NCBI RefSeq assembly: GCF_905171775.1
Contig: NC_053499.1
Location: 83,122,169 to 83,186,168, forward strand
DNA: 64,000 nucleotides
Direction of reading: 5' to 3'
Source: Rana temporaria
Lineage: Eukaryota; Chordata; Amphibia; Anura; Ranidae
Part shown: positions 22,182 to 31,865 of the stretch, in pieces
How positions within the stretch are numbered: position 1 is the stretch's first letter
Layout: every line of letters begins with the position of its first letter
Notes under the pieces: generated by a model
Told to the model about the DNA's origin: nothing
Database searches by the model: none
The model's input: only the letters and a program-made list of their open reading frames with translations
Made by a program: the position numbers and the translations under genes

Positions 22182-23160
22182 GGGCCAGATTCAGGAACAT
22201 CAGCGGATCTTTGGTCCGGCGCAGTGCATCTTTTTTACACTGCGCCGGAGCAGCGCAGAGAGGCATGCTAGTGATTCAGGAAACTTTTTTCCTGTCTCTT
22301 GCCCCGGCGTGGCGGATTTTACACGGCGTAAGGCGGCGTAGCGCGGCGTAAGGCGGGGTAGAATAAAATGGGTGGCTCCCTATGCTAATGAAGCGGGGAG
22401 CGTGGTGCAGGGGTCACGCCGGGGCGCATCTTAGACCGCACATGCTCAGTGACATCCAGGGGTAAATGCCCCAATCTGCACATGCTCAGAACTGCGCCCC
22501 GGCGTGATCCCTGAGCTCCGCCGACCCACTACCAAAGCCCAGTCCCTGAATCAGCCCAGACTTCCGCCCTGCAGGTGCAAATGTACTGAAGCTTTTTTTT
22601 TCCAAGCTAGGTGGTTTGCATTGTGGTGGGGCAGTTATGGCTGATGAGGAATCCTCAGGTGGGCGGATGACCAATTTCAGCCCAGAGGAGAGGGCTGTAA
22701 TTATTGAGGGCCTCTCCCAACATGGGGACCGCCTCTATGTGTTGTCCAGCAAGTGTTGTTGCTCAGGTCGTTTGTAACGCTGCTGCTTTAGCTGCTCTCC
22801 AGCTGACCTCTGCAAGTTTGGTGTAAAGTTACCCCTGCTTTATAAAGGGTAACTTTCCGCTGCAAACCAGAGTTACACGCACCGGGAGTAGCCTGCGCCG
22901 GCAATTCGTAATTTGCTGAATCGGACCAACTCCCTCATTTGCATATTTAAAATAGAAAAACCAGGGCCGCGCTAGTTCAGACCAGCGTAAATGGGCGCCC
23001 ACGCCGCACCAGCGTGGAAAGGTCCAAACGAAAAAAAAAAATCTACGTTACGGCGTAATATTGTTTGCTGAATACGGCGCGGAGATACGCAGGCGCAAAT
23101 TGGCATTTACGCCGCGCATCTCAGTCTACACCGGCGGAAATTGTTCCTGAATCTAACCCA
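22182..23160 (+). mobile_element. Harbinger deletion derivative, second unit of a tandem dimer
   Basis: Head-to-tail repeat of the unit before it, with a period of about 980 bp and only scattered single-base differences. It ends TGTTCCTGAATCTAACCC, a better match to its left end than unit 1 has. ACT lies at the junction (22178-22180) and again after unit 2 (23160-23162); AGT precedes unit 1. The host minisatellite resumes at 23161. Confidence 0.85.
22637..22777 (+). pseudogene. Myb/SANT-like gene of Harbinger, 5' fragment (unit 2)
   Basis: Copy of the fragment in unit 1, with the same 46 codons and the same fused tail and stop at 22775. It does not encode a complete DNA-binding domain. Confidence 0.75.
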
Positions 23161-23321
23161 CTGTGTGTATTGTGTAGCGGTCTGTGGGTAGTTTATTGCG
23201 TAGCGGTCTGTGGGTAGTTTATTGTGTAGCGGTCAGTGTTTAGCGGTCTGGGGGGGGGGGGGCGCCACAGGATTAGCTCGCACAGGGCGCCTGAACACCT
23301 AAGGCCGGCCCTGCTCAGGTG

Positions 23322-24630
23322 CAAGCCATCTGGTCCAGGTGATTTATTGATGTCAAGTCTCCTAAGTCTTGTGAAGACTGAGGAGAAAATACATTAAATA
23401 CCTTTGCCATCTCCCCATCCTTTGTAACCAGATGCCCTTCCTCATTCTTTATGGGGCCAATATAGTCTGTCCTCCCTTTTTTAAAAAAAAAACGTTTTTT
23501 TGCTCTCCTCCGCTATGTGTTTTACATGTTCTACCTTAGCCGTCCTAATTGCACCCTTACATTTCTTGTTGCATTCTTTATAAAGTCTGAATGCTGGTGA
23601 TGATCCCTCAACCATGTATTGTTTAAAGGCCTTCTGCTTTGCTTGTATATGAATTTTTATATTGGAGTTAAGCCATCCATGACTTTTAAATGTATTACCC
23701 AATGAGATGCATTGGCTAATGCCCTCATTTAATATGCTCTTAGCAAACCCATCTCTCCTCCGTGATTTTTGTTCCTATGATTTTATCCCAATTTATGCCT
23801 TCTAGCAAGGTTCGTAGGTTAGGGAAGTTGGCTCTTTTGAAATTCAGTGTCTTTGTATTCCCCTTATGTTTCCTATTTGTGTGATTTATACTGAAGCCAA
23901 TTGACCTGTGATCACTGGTACCTAAATTGCCCCGTATTTCCACATCCGTGATCAGGTCTGTATTGTTGGTAATCAGTAGATCCAGTAACACTTTATTTCT
24001 AGTTGGTGTGTCTTCCATCTGACCCATAAAATTGTCCTGCAAGACATTTTGGCGAGCCTTAGATGAATGCGTGGTTCCCCTTGCATGTCTGGATAATTAA
24101 AATCCCACATTATGATAACACTTCCCATCGTTCCCGCTAATCCAAATTCTGAAAGGTAATCTTTCTTTCCCTCTCCTCTCTTAGGTTAGGAGGCCTATAA
24201 CATACTCCCAGTATTTTCCCCTTAGCCTCATCCTTTTAGAGCTCTACCCATAAGGATTCCACCTCCTCCCTAGCTCCCTTAGTGATGTCATCTCTCACAT
24301 TTAGTTGTACATTATTCTTGATATATAGGCATACCCCTCCCCCTTTTTTATGCTCTCTATCCTTGCGATAAAGGGTATACCCTTGAATGGTTGCCAGCCA
24401 ATCATGAGAGCTGTTGAACCAGGTCTCTGAAATTCCCACAAAATCCAAATCCTCCTCGTACAACAATATCTCTAGTTCACCCATCTTGTCTGCCAGGCTC
24501 CTGGCATTGGTGAACATGCTACGTAGTTTAGACCGATCGCATAATATCCTCTTATTGGGTATTTTTGAGATTGCAACTAGGGCTACTATACTTACCTTGG
24601 GTGTATGTACTTTGGTCAACCTACCACTAA
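23322..24630 (-). pseudogene. CR1-type LINE: endonuclease and linker region
   Basis: On the minus strand 24619-24236 gives MFTNARSLADKMGELEILL, then DFVGISETWFNSSHDW (catalytic Glu in SETW), GYTLYRKDREHKKGGGV and CLYIKNNV. These are the first motifs of a CR1 APE-type endonuclease. Next comes LLDLLITNNTDLITDVEIRG with LGTSDHRSI, the catalytic His end (about 23990-23890). The linker to the RT follows (KQKAFKQYMVEGS, then LYKECNKKCKGAIRTAKVEH). Several frame changes and a gap around 24060-24236 break it. The downstream RT piece lies at 19515-19693, beyond the hAT. Confidence 0.85.
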
Positions 24631-24789
24631 TGCCCCCAATACTACCCCCTGGAATATGTTCCGCGCTGACTAGCTCTACCTCTGGACCCCCGACCCTGTT
24701 GCCTAGTTTAAAAAACCCTCTTACTTTTTGGCCAACTTCATTCCCAGCTGATCTGCACCCTTCTCATGTAGGTGCAGTCAATCCCTTCT

Positions 24790-25328
24790 ACAGTACTAGT
24801 TATTCACTGAGAAGTCGGCCCAGTCCTCCAGAAACCCAAACGACTCCTTACTACACCAGCTCCTCAGCCACTTGTTTACTTCCCTAATCTCCCTCTGTCT
24901 TTCTGGTGTGGCTCGATGTACCGGTAGTATTCCTAAGAATACTACCTTGGAGATGCTTTTACTCAATTTAGCTCCCAAGTCCCTAAAACCATTTTTTTAG
25001 GAAACGCCATCTGCCTCTGACTTTGTCATTGGTGCCAACTTGCACCATGACAGCTGGGTCTTCCCCAGCCCCTCCCAGTAATCTGTCCACCAGATCCGTG
25101 ATGTGCCAAACCCTGAGCGCCCAGTAGACAACATACAGTTTGGTGCTTCAGGTCTTTGTTACAGATTGCCCTCTCTGTCCTTCTAAGAATTGTGTCCCCT
25201 ACTAGCAGAATCTGTCTTTCTCTTTGCCCCCCCCCCCCCACTCTCACTGGAGATGTTCTTCCCCCAGCAGCTAGGAGAGTCCCACAGCTCCAGCAGTGCT
25301 GGTCTTTGACTGGTTTAACCAATGTCAC
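24790..25328 (-). pseudogene. CR1-type LINE: ORF1 with esterase-like domain
   Basis: The minus strand reads QRERQILLVGDTILRRTERA with CNKDLKHQTVCCL downstream (about 25225-25135), then further in AKLSKSISKVVFLGILPVHR and ATPERQREIREVNKWL (about 24975-24880). VGDxILR resembles the GDSL/SGNH esterase nucleophile block of CR1 ORF1 proteins; the usual serine is threonine here. HCWSCG upstream could be a zinc-finger remnant. Stops near 25025 and elsewhere disrupt it. It begins abruptly at about 25328, next to a truncated Harbinger. Confidence 0.75.
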
Positions 25329-25521
25329 TCAATGGAGCGTATCTGTGTCATAAGTACTTATGGAGAAAAAATTTGTCCCACCATTGGAAGTTGGCTTCAT
25401 TGTATAAATCCTCTATTTTGCGAAATTGTGCACAGAGGTGTGCAGTATGTGAGGGGGTGGAAGGGACCACGTGACAAGTTTGTGGGTCCCCCAACATGTG
25501 AATGTTTTTTGTCATCCACAG

Positions 25522-26354
25522 ATGTGCAGGAGGGAGCGGGCCCATCTGGTGGTGGTGGCCGTCCCACCCCATCTTCCCCGGAGCAGCCTCAGGAAGACCC
25601 CCAAGATGCTGTGGTGGAGGGGAATGTCCACACTTCTCCTCTCGAGGAGGTGGTGGAGTCAGTGGACCTTGGGCAGATTGGGCTCATTATAGAGGAGTCC
25701 AGTTTTATGGCTGGGCCCTCTCACACCTCCACCCCCATGAGGGGAAGCCCCTCTGCGTCTCCCACCAGCAGGGGAACCACCTCAAGAGGCTCCCCATACA
25801 CCCGCTCCCTTGAGTCTTCTGCCCCAAGAAAGGCGACGCGGAAGACGAGGGGTGTACCCATTAATGTCCAGGACCAAATAGCCCTGGACCAGAGCCAGCA
25901 GACCCGGCATATGGGGGAGATAGCCGGGCACCTGCAGCAGATGGCTCATAATGCTGGCCAAATCCGTGAGGCAGTGCTGGATGTCAGTTGTAACAGCTCT
26001 GCAGTGGCCACCTGTGTGGTTGACCTGCAGGCCACCACTGTCAACCTGGTGGACAAGGTAGATAGCCTTATTGAGGCCGTAAACGCCAACCCGGCTTCCA
26101 TACAGGAGGATGGGAGACGGAGGCAACAAAATCAGCGGTCTAACCTCACCCGCCAGCTGAGGATGCAGGCCCAAACCAACCTTTTCCTCCTGTTGCCGTG
26201 GCCTTGGAGGGCAGGCAGCCATCACCTGCCAGGAGTGGCCCACCCGGGGATGAGCCACCTCCAGATCTCTCCCCCCCCCCCACCCCAGGCTCCCCCCAGG
26301 CAGCTGAGGAACCAGAGAGGTGCCAGCAGGTGCAGCCGCCGTCAGGCAAAATAA
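25522..26354 (+). pseudogene. Harbinger Myb/SANT-like protein, last exon only
   Basis: In Harbinger elements this second protein binds DNA and brings the transposase to the nucleus and the ends. A plausible acceptor (TTTTTTGTCATCCACAG) precedes 25522. The open frame gives a proline/serine-rich acidic linker, a basic patch (SAPRKATRKTRG) and a long helical tail rich in Gln, Val and Asp (IALDQSQQTRHMGEIAGHLQ, then LVDKVDSLIEAVNAN), ending at 26352. The tail looks like the C-terminal coiled coil of such proteins. The DNA-binding exon is absent; its beginning survives only in the derivatives at 21657 and 22637. The last 50 residues may be in a shifted frame. Confidence 0.65.
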
Positions 26355-26379
26355 CTGCCTTTTTTTCCCCCGGACTTTT

Positions 26380-26465
26380 ATTTATATACTCAGGTGACGA
26401 GTTTTTTTTATTTTTATATACTCAGGTGATGAGTTTTTTTTATTTTTATATACTCAGGTGATGAG
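26380..26465. repeat. 32-bp tandem repeat, about 2.7 units
   Basis: The word ATACTCAGGTGATGAGTTTT followed by a T-run and TTATAT repeats after the stop codon of the Myb-like gene. Confidence 0.85.
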
Positions 26466-26775
26466 TTATTTATTTTGGAAAGCACACGGTGAGGAGTGCT
26501 GCTACAGTGTGACTGGTGTGTGAATGTGGGGGGGTGACACTCCTGCCAGTAAGGTTTGTCACCCTCAGTCTTTGGGGAGAAGTTATCCCCACGACCCGTG
26601 TGAATGGTGTATGAATGTACAGCAACATAATTGGGGCCTTGGCGTGGCGTTGCTGCTCCCAAGTCCTGAATGGGCTTGGGCTAATCCAATTTGATGAGGA
26701 TGTGGTGTGTGTGTGCTAGGGACCACAGTGGTGTGCATGCGTGCATTCTCCTTGTGCCATGATGAATGTGTGTGT

Positions 26776-27938
26776 TTAACGTGCAAACATGTCTTCTGTG
26801 AGGCATCTTCTGACTGCTGCTCCCTCAGCAGACGGGTTACCCTCGGTTAGGGGGGGATTGTGTGGTTTGGGGGTCAGGTCATCACGTAGGTCAATCTCCA
26901 GGCCCTTTCTCATGGCGTAGTTGTGTAGAATGCAACATGCCCCGATGATCTGGCACACAAAGTTTGGGGAATACAACAGGGTACCCCCAGACTTATCCAG
27001 GCATCGAAAACGGGACTTCAGGAGGCCAAATGTGCGTTCCACCACTGCACGGGTACGTATGTGTGCAGAATTGTAGTTTTGCTCTCCTGTGGTTTGGGGA
27101 GTCCGGTATGGAGTCAGGATATGGGGTCCAAGTGCATATGCAGAGTCACCTGGAAGGGGAAAGACAGGAGGATGTTAGTCGTGCATGTGCCCCTTGTGAT
27201 GTCTGCATCATGGGGGCGGACAGTCATGCCTGACTCCCATGTCACTCACCAACCAGCCAGCTGTCCCCATACACGTTCTGTTCAAAATCTGTTGGGATGT
27301 TGCTTTGACGGTATATGTAGCTGTCGTGGCTGGACCCTGGGTGTTTGGCACTGACGTGCCATATGATGCATTGGGCATCGGCTATCATCTGTACGTTGAT
27401 GGAATGCCACTGCTTCCGATTGCAGTATATGTGCTCTGTGTCACGGGGGGGGGGGGGGCTGTAGTGCCACATGTGTGCAATCAATGGCCCCCACGGTGCG
27501 TGGGAATCTGGCAATTCTGTAGAAATCCTCCATTGCCTTCTGCCGCAGATGCTCCTGGGTGGGTCTGATGAAGTGGTGGGACATGCATCTGAGGATTGCG
27601 GGGACAACCTGGTGCACACATCTGCTCATGGTGGATTGTGACATCCCAGACACGACTCCACTTGTACGCTGAAAAGATCCACTTGCAAGAAAATGCAGTG
27701 TTGCCAGTACCTTGACCAGTGGCTGCACTGCATGTGCACGTTGTGTCTTGCTGGTGATGTCATCATGCAGGGTTCTGGCTAATTCCTGGATGGCATCAGG
27801 GCTGAATCTGAAGATGCAATACACCTCCGATTCCCCCATGCCAAAGATGTTAATGCGCGTGCAGTATATCCTCTTCCGTGCCCTCCTATGAGTCGCTGGA
27901 CCCATTAGTAGTGCTAGGAGCACGCCTGCCCCTGGCAT
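26776..27938 (-). pseudogene. PIF/Harbinger DDE transposase, two exons, one frameshift
   Basis: The enzyme cuts and inserts Harbinger elements with 3-bp target duplications. The proposed start is at 27938 (MPGAGVLLALL), ahead of the usual RRARKRIY..RINIFGM block. Exon 1 has the helix-turn-helix-like part (LVKVLATLHFLASGSFQR, then SGMSQSTMSRCVHQV) and the first catalytic Asp in VGAIDCTHV (about 27480). A run of G/C at 27447-27460 shifts the frame. The next frame holds HPGSSHDSYI with the second Asp (about 27320). A consensus GT-AG intron of 100 bp (27150-27249) joins WLVG to DSAYALGPHILTPY. Exon 2 has AVVERTFGLLKSRFRCLDK with the catalytic Glu (about 27030). It ends at 26776. All three catalytic residues are present; only the homopolymer frameshift clearly breaks it. 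It is convergent with the Myb-like gene. Confidence 0.85.
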
Positions 27939-28419
27939 GTTGGCACGCAGATGTGTTGTCCTGCAAGTGTGGGTGCTCAGCTCGTCTGTAACGCTGCTGC
28001 TGTAGCTGCTCTCCAGCTGACCTATGCCCGCCTGGTGCAAAGTTATTCCACCTTTTTGATGGAATAACTTTAGGCCTGACGTACGACTTGCGCGCACCGG
28101 GCTTAGCCTGCGTCGGGCGCACTTACATGCGTGAATCGGCGTATCTCCCTCATTTGCATATTTGAATAGGAAATCAATGTGAGCGCAAGATGCGTCGCGC
28201 CTAAATATGCGCCCAAGTTAGGCCAGCGTAGAAAAGTTGCGTCGGTCGGAGGAAGCCTATTTTCAGGCGTATCTTGTTCTGTGGGTACGGAACAGAAATG
28301 CACCGGTGCATACTTACACTTACGCCGCGTATCTGTAGATAGGCCGGCCTAACTCTTTCTGAATCCACCTATAAGTAAAGTAAATATAAGGATAAACAAT
28401 AGGGATGGTTGTACACCAG

Positions 28420-29560
28420 GGGCGGACTGGCCTGGGTGACAGGAATGCATCTTCCCCCCGAGCCGCTCTAATGTTCTTTTACAAGGGCCGCTGAGCTGGC
28501 TGAGAGCGGCAGCTCGGGTGGCAGGCGCGGCCGAATTCAGTACTGCAGCGATGATTCTGTTCTGGGCTGACACAGTCTGTTAGGTAGATTCAGGTAGAAG
28601 GGATTAACTTTAGGGCGGCGTAGCCTAGCCTGTTTAGGCTAAACCGCCTTAAATTATCTAGGCTAGTAGTGATTTTCAATCTACTTACCTGCTAATCTAC
28701 GGCGGCGTAGCCTCAAACGAGCGGGCGTAAGGGCGCCTAATTCAAAAGACTTGGAGGGGGGCGTGTATCATGGTAATGAGGCTTGACCTCACGTTTTTGA
28801 AATTTTTTGTCACTGCGCATGCGCCAGGCGACTACATTTCTCAGTGCGCATTGCGGCTAAGTACGCCGTACGGGCCTATTGATTTCGACATGGACGTAAA
28901 CGACGTAAAACCCGATTCGCGGTCGACTTACGCAAACGACGGAAAAATTTAGAATTTTGCGGCGGGAACGGCGGCCATACTTAACATTACTATTGCACTA
29001 GAGCATAGCTCTAACTTTAGGCGGCCTATCTCTTACGTAAACGGCGTAAAAGTACTGCGTCGGCCTGGCGTTCGTGAATCGGCGTATCCCCTCATTTACA
29101 TAATCTACGCCGGCCGCAATGGAAGCGCCATCTAGCGGCCATCAACAACATTGCAATCTAAGATAGGACGGCGCAAGCCGTCGTATCTTAGATATGTTTA
29201 AGTGTATCTCTGTTAGAGAATACACTTAAACATAGGTCAGTGCAGATTCACAGTTAGGTCGGCTTATCTGTAGATAAGCCGGCCTAACTCTTTCTGAATC
29301 TACCTATGTGTGTTACAGAGTTCAGCCCAGCCCCTCCCTCCTCCACACGAAGCTCTAACTATCAGAGGCTGGGTGGATCTGCTCTCTCTTTCCCCGCCCA
29401 CACTTCTGGCAGAAGACGATGTGAAGACGATATGTGGGCGGGAAAGTTAAAACAGAGCAGTCTGCTCGGGTTCCACAGCCTTCGAAGTGAGCCACCTGGC
29501 TGGGACTGTCCATTGCCATCAAGTAAGTGACAAGTGAGCCTGTTATTACTAGCACTGCAG
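28420..29560. mobile_element. hAT-like fragment starting CAGGGGCGGACTGGCC
   Basis: CAGGGGCGGACTGGCC at 28420 is a hAT-type terminal repeat, and the following GC-rich sequence is interrupted by the MITE at 28581-29306. After the MITE the sequence resumes (CAGAGTTCAGCCCAGCC). No matching right end or 8-bp TSD was found, so the right limit is uncertain. Confidence 0.45.
28581..29306. mobile_element. Harbinger MITE sharing the terminal repeat of the 25-28 kb element
   Basis: The left end is TAGGTAGATTCAGG and the right end is its inverse, CTGAATCTACCTA. The 40 bp inside the right end (GGTCGGCTTATCTGTAGATA, then GCCGGCCTAACTCTTT) match the inside of the Harbinger right end at 28335-28371. TGT lies on both sides (28578-28580, 29307-29309), a possible 3-bp TSD. 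No protein is encoded. Confidence 0.8.
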
Positions 29561-29994
29561 CCTGTGACAATTTCTTGCCCTCCTATGTTTTTTGATGTGG
29601 GTTCACACACATGTATGCTGCAGTTTGGCCGCAATGCTGGTGTACTGGCACTGTCTTGCTGCATGTTACCCCCAATCCCATAGACTTCTATTAGGTTGTA
29701 CATTTTTGCTGCATGTTCTGAAAGTGCACAAAAACTCCTGCATGCTGCATCTTTGGTGCAATTCCAGAAAATGCAGCAAATACACACAACCTAAAAGAAG
29801 TCTGAGGGACTGTGGCTATGGAAAACCGCAAGCACACCAGTGCAGTGGTGGCCAGTCAATTAAGGGTGCATGGGCGCTGCCCCCTTCATCATGCCACCCC
29901 CTTTATGTAAAATTGATAGATTTCTGCCTTGCAGGAATCTATCCTCGGCCACCGTTCCCACCCCCTATTTAGGTGTCCGTGTCTGGAGGTGGTG
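29561..29994. other. Unassigned; possible hAT left end at 29842
   Basis: CAGTGGTGGCCAGTC at 29842 has the look of a hAT terminal repeat and GCACTGCCACTCC at 31066 a weak inverse, which would place the next minisatellite inside a hAT. No 8-bp TSD was found. Nothing else was recognised. Confidence 0.35.
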
Positions 29995-31013
29995 TCACAG
30001 TGGCTGCATTTGATGGGCACAGTTGCTGCATTTGATGGGCACAGTGGGTGCATTTGATGGGGTACAGTGGCTGCTATTGATGGGGTACAGTGTCTGCATT
30101 TGATATGGTACAGTGTCTGCATTAGATGGGGTACAGTGGCTGCATTTGATCGGGCACAGTGGCTGCATTTGATGGGGCACAGTGGCTGCATTTGATTGGC
30201 ACAGTGGCTGCATTTGATGGGGCACAGTGGCTGCATTTGATGGGGCACAGTGGCTGCATTTGATGGGGCACAGTGGCTGCATTTGATGGGGCACAGTGGC
30301 TGCATTTAATTGGCACATTGGCTTTATTTGATGGGGCGCAGTGGCTGCATTTGATGGGGCGCAGTGGCTGCATTTGATGGGGCACAGTGGCTGCATTTGA
30401 TGGGGTACAGTGGCTGCATTTGATGGGGTACAGTGGCTGCATTTAATATGGTACAGTGTCTGCATTTGATATGGTACAGTGTCTGCATTAGATGGGGTAC
30501 AGTGCAGGAATCTATCCTCGGCCACCGTTTCCACCCCCTATTTAGGTGTCCGTGTCCGGAGGTGGTGTCACAGTGGCTGCATTTGATGGGGCACAGTGGC
30601 TGCATTTGATGGGCACAGTGGCTGCATTTGATGGGGTACAGTGGCTGCATTTAATATGGTACAGTGTCTGCATTTGATATGGTACAGTGTCTGCATTAGA
30701 TGGGGTACAGTGCAGGAATCTATCCTCGGCCACCGTTTTCCACCCCCTATTTAGGTGTCCGTGTCCGGAGGTGGTGTCACAGTGGCTGCATTTGATGGGG
30801 CACAGTGGCTGCATTTGATGGGGCACAGTGGCTGCATTTGATGGGGCACAGTGGCTGCATTTGATGGGGCACAGTGGCTGCATTCGATGGGGCGCAGTGG
30901 CTGCATTCGATGGGGCGCAGTGGCTGCATTCGATGGGGCGCAGTGGCTGCATTTGATGGGGCGCAGTGGCTGCATTTGATGGGGCACAGTGGCTGCATTT
31001 GATGGGGTTTTTT
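29995..31013. repeat. 22/23-bp minisatellite, 1 kb, with higher-order blocks
   Basis: Units of CACAGTGGCTGCATTTGATG plus two or three G. A larger block containing GGAATCTATCCTCGGCCACC and GTGTCCGGAGGTGGTGTCAC recurs at about 29935, 30506 and 30715, so whole blocks were duplicated as well as single units. It is the reverse complement of the unit at 16505-16830. Minus-strand open frames of repeated HCAPSNAATVPHQMQPL are by-products. Confidence 0.95.
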
Positions 31014-31865
31014 CAGCATTTTTTCAGTTTGCTTGTGCGCCCCCTCCCTCCCCCCTTAGTAGGCACTGCCACTCCACTGAAAAGTGATCAATGCTCAGGT
31101 CACTTTTCAGAGACATTTGACAGGAAGTGAGGAGGTGATATCTAATTTCCTCCCTGACTGTTATTAACCTCCTAAATGCCAGTCCCTCCAGGTAATTCAC
31201 ATTGAACTCCACCTTATTTCCATTACTCTCTGTAGTTATTAAATGTTCTCTCACCTTATTCTTTGCACATCTAATACATAATGAGAGTTCTGGAAATAAG
31301 GTGAAGTTCAAAGTGAATTTCTACACCTAAGTGGAGCGCCCCTTTCAGAAGATTTGAGGATATTATTAAACCCAGAGACTGGTGGACTTAGGCCATCGTA
31401 GATAGATTGAAATTTCTGCTGAACTGGCAGAATTTCAATCAATCAATGGGCAGACTAGTTATACAAAATTCGATCTATCAACTGACTTCAGTACAACCAG
31501 CGTGTCCTTTTTTTCTTTTTGTCAATCACTGTTGGCTGCTATAGCTGCCGGCAGTGATCACTGTATTCTGATGGCTGGGAAATGTTCACCTCAGAGCACA
31601 CAGCGACACATTTCTCTTACAGAAGCATGGCAAATCATATGCCAGGCCTAACATTACACCTGTGTGGCTGCAACCAAGTCTGAGCACAATCCAGCAAAGG
31701 CTCCTGGAAAAGCAGGAGGGTGGCCAGTAAGAGGAAAGCTGGGTTACTTACATCATATCCCTGCTCCTTCTAAACCTGCTCCACTGCCGCACCAGGCCCA
31801 CAATGCCTTTAATCTGGTCCTGGGGGCCAGTGCACAGGCCTGTGCCTGCACATGCACAGCAGCGC
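31014..31865. other. Unassigned sequence
   Basis: No exon was recognised. A small hairpin, ATTGAAATTTCTGC against GCAGAATTTCAAT type words, lies at about 31408-31440. It was left unassigned. Confidence 0.4.

Larger units (their letters stand above)
19702..23313. mobile_element. hAT element, 3.6 kb, with perfect 8-bp TSD, inside CR1
   Basis: Terminal inverted repeats CAGGGCCGGCCTTAG at both ends. The TSD CTCAGGTG is perfect at 19694-19701 and 23314-23321; removing the element rejoins CR1 coding sequence. It carries no transposase. Its interior holds two minisatellites (20175-20700 and 20703-21200, the latter resuming at 23161-23250) and two Harbinger derivatives (21202-23160). The subterminal words near both ends (GGCGCC, GAGTCG/GAGCTAATCC type) are typical of a non-autonomous hAT family. 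Confidence 0.93.
25329..28371. mobile_element. PIF/Harbinger element with transposase and Myb-like gene, left end missing
   Basis: Two genes converge: a Myb-like gene (plus) and a transposase (minus). The right end at 28371 has the terminal repeat TAGGTGGATTCAGAAAGAGT (minus strand), shared with the MITE at 28581-29306. The left end, including the terminal repeat and first Myb exon, is missing, and CR1 sequence abuts at about 25328. The sequence 27950-28371 is the parent-type end found in the derivatives at 21.2-23.2 kb. Confidence 0.85.

Noticed and set aside
29995..31013. Regular short repeats that could suggest a CRISPR array
   Set aside because: Units are contiguous without spacers, and the setting is a vertebrate transposon landscape.
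29889..31019. Several minus-strand open frames of 80-180 codons
   Set aside because: By-products of the 22/23-bp minisatellite (repeats of HCAPSNAATVPHQ); they have no unique sequence or domain.
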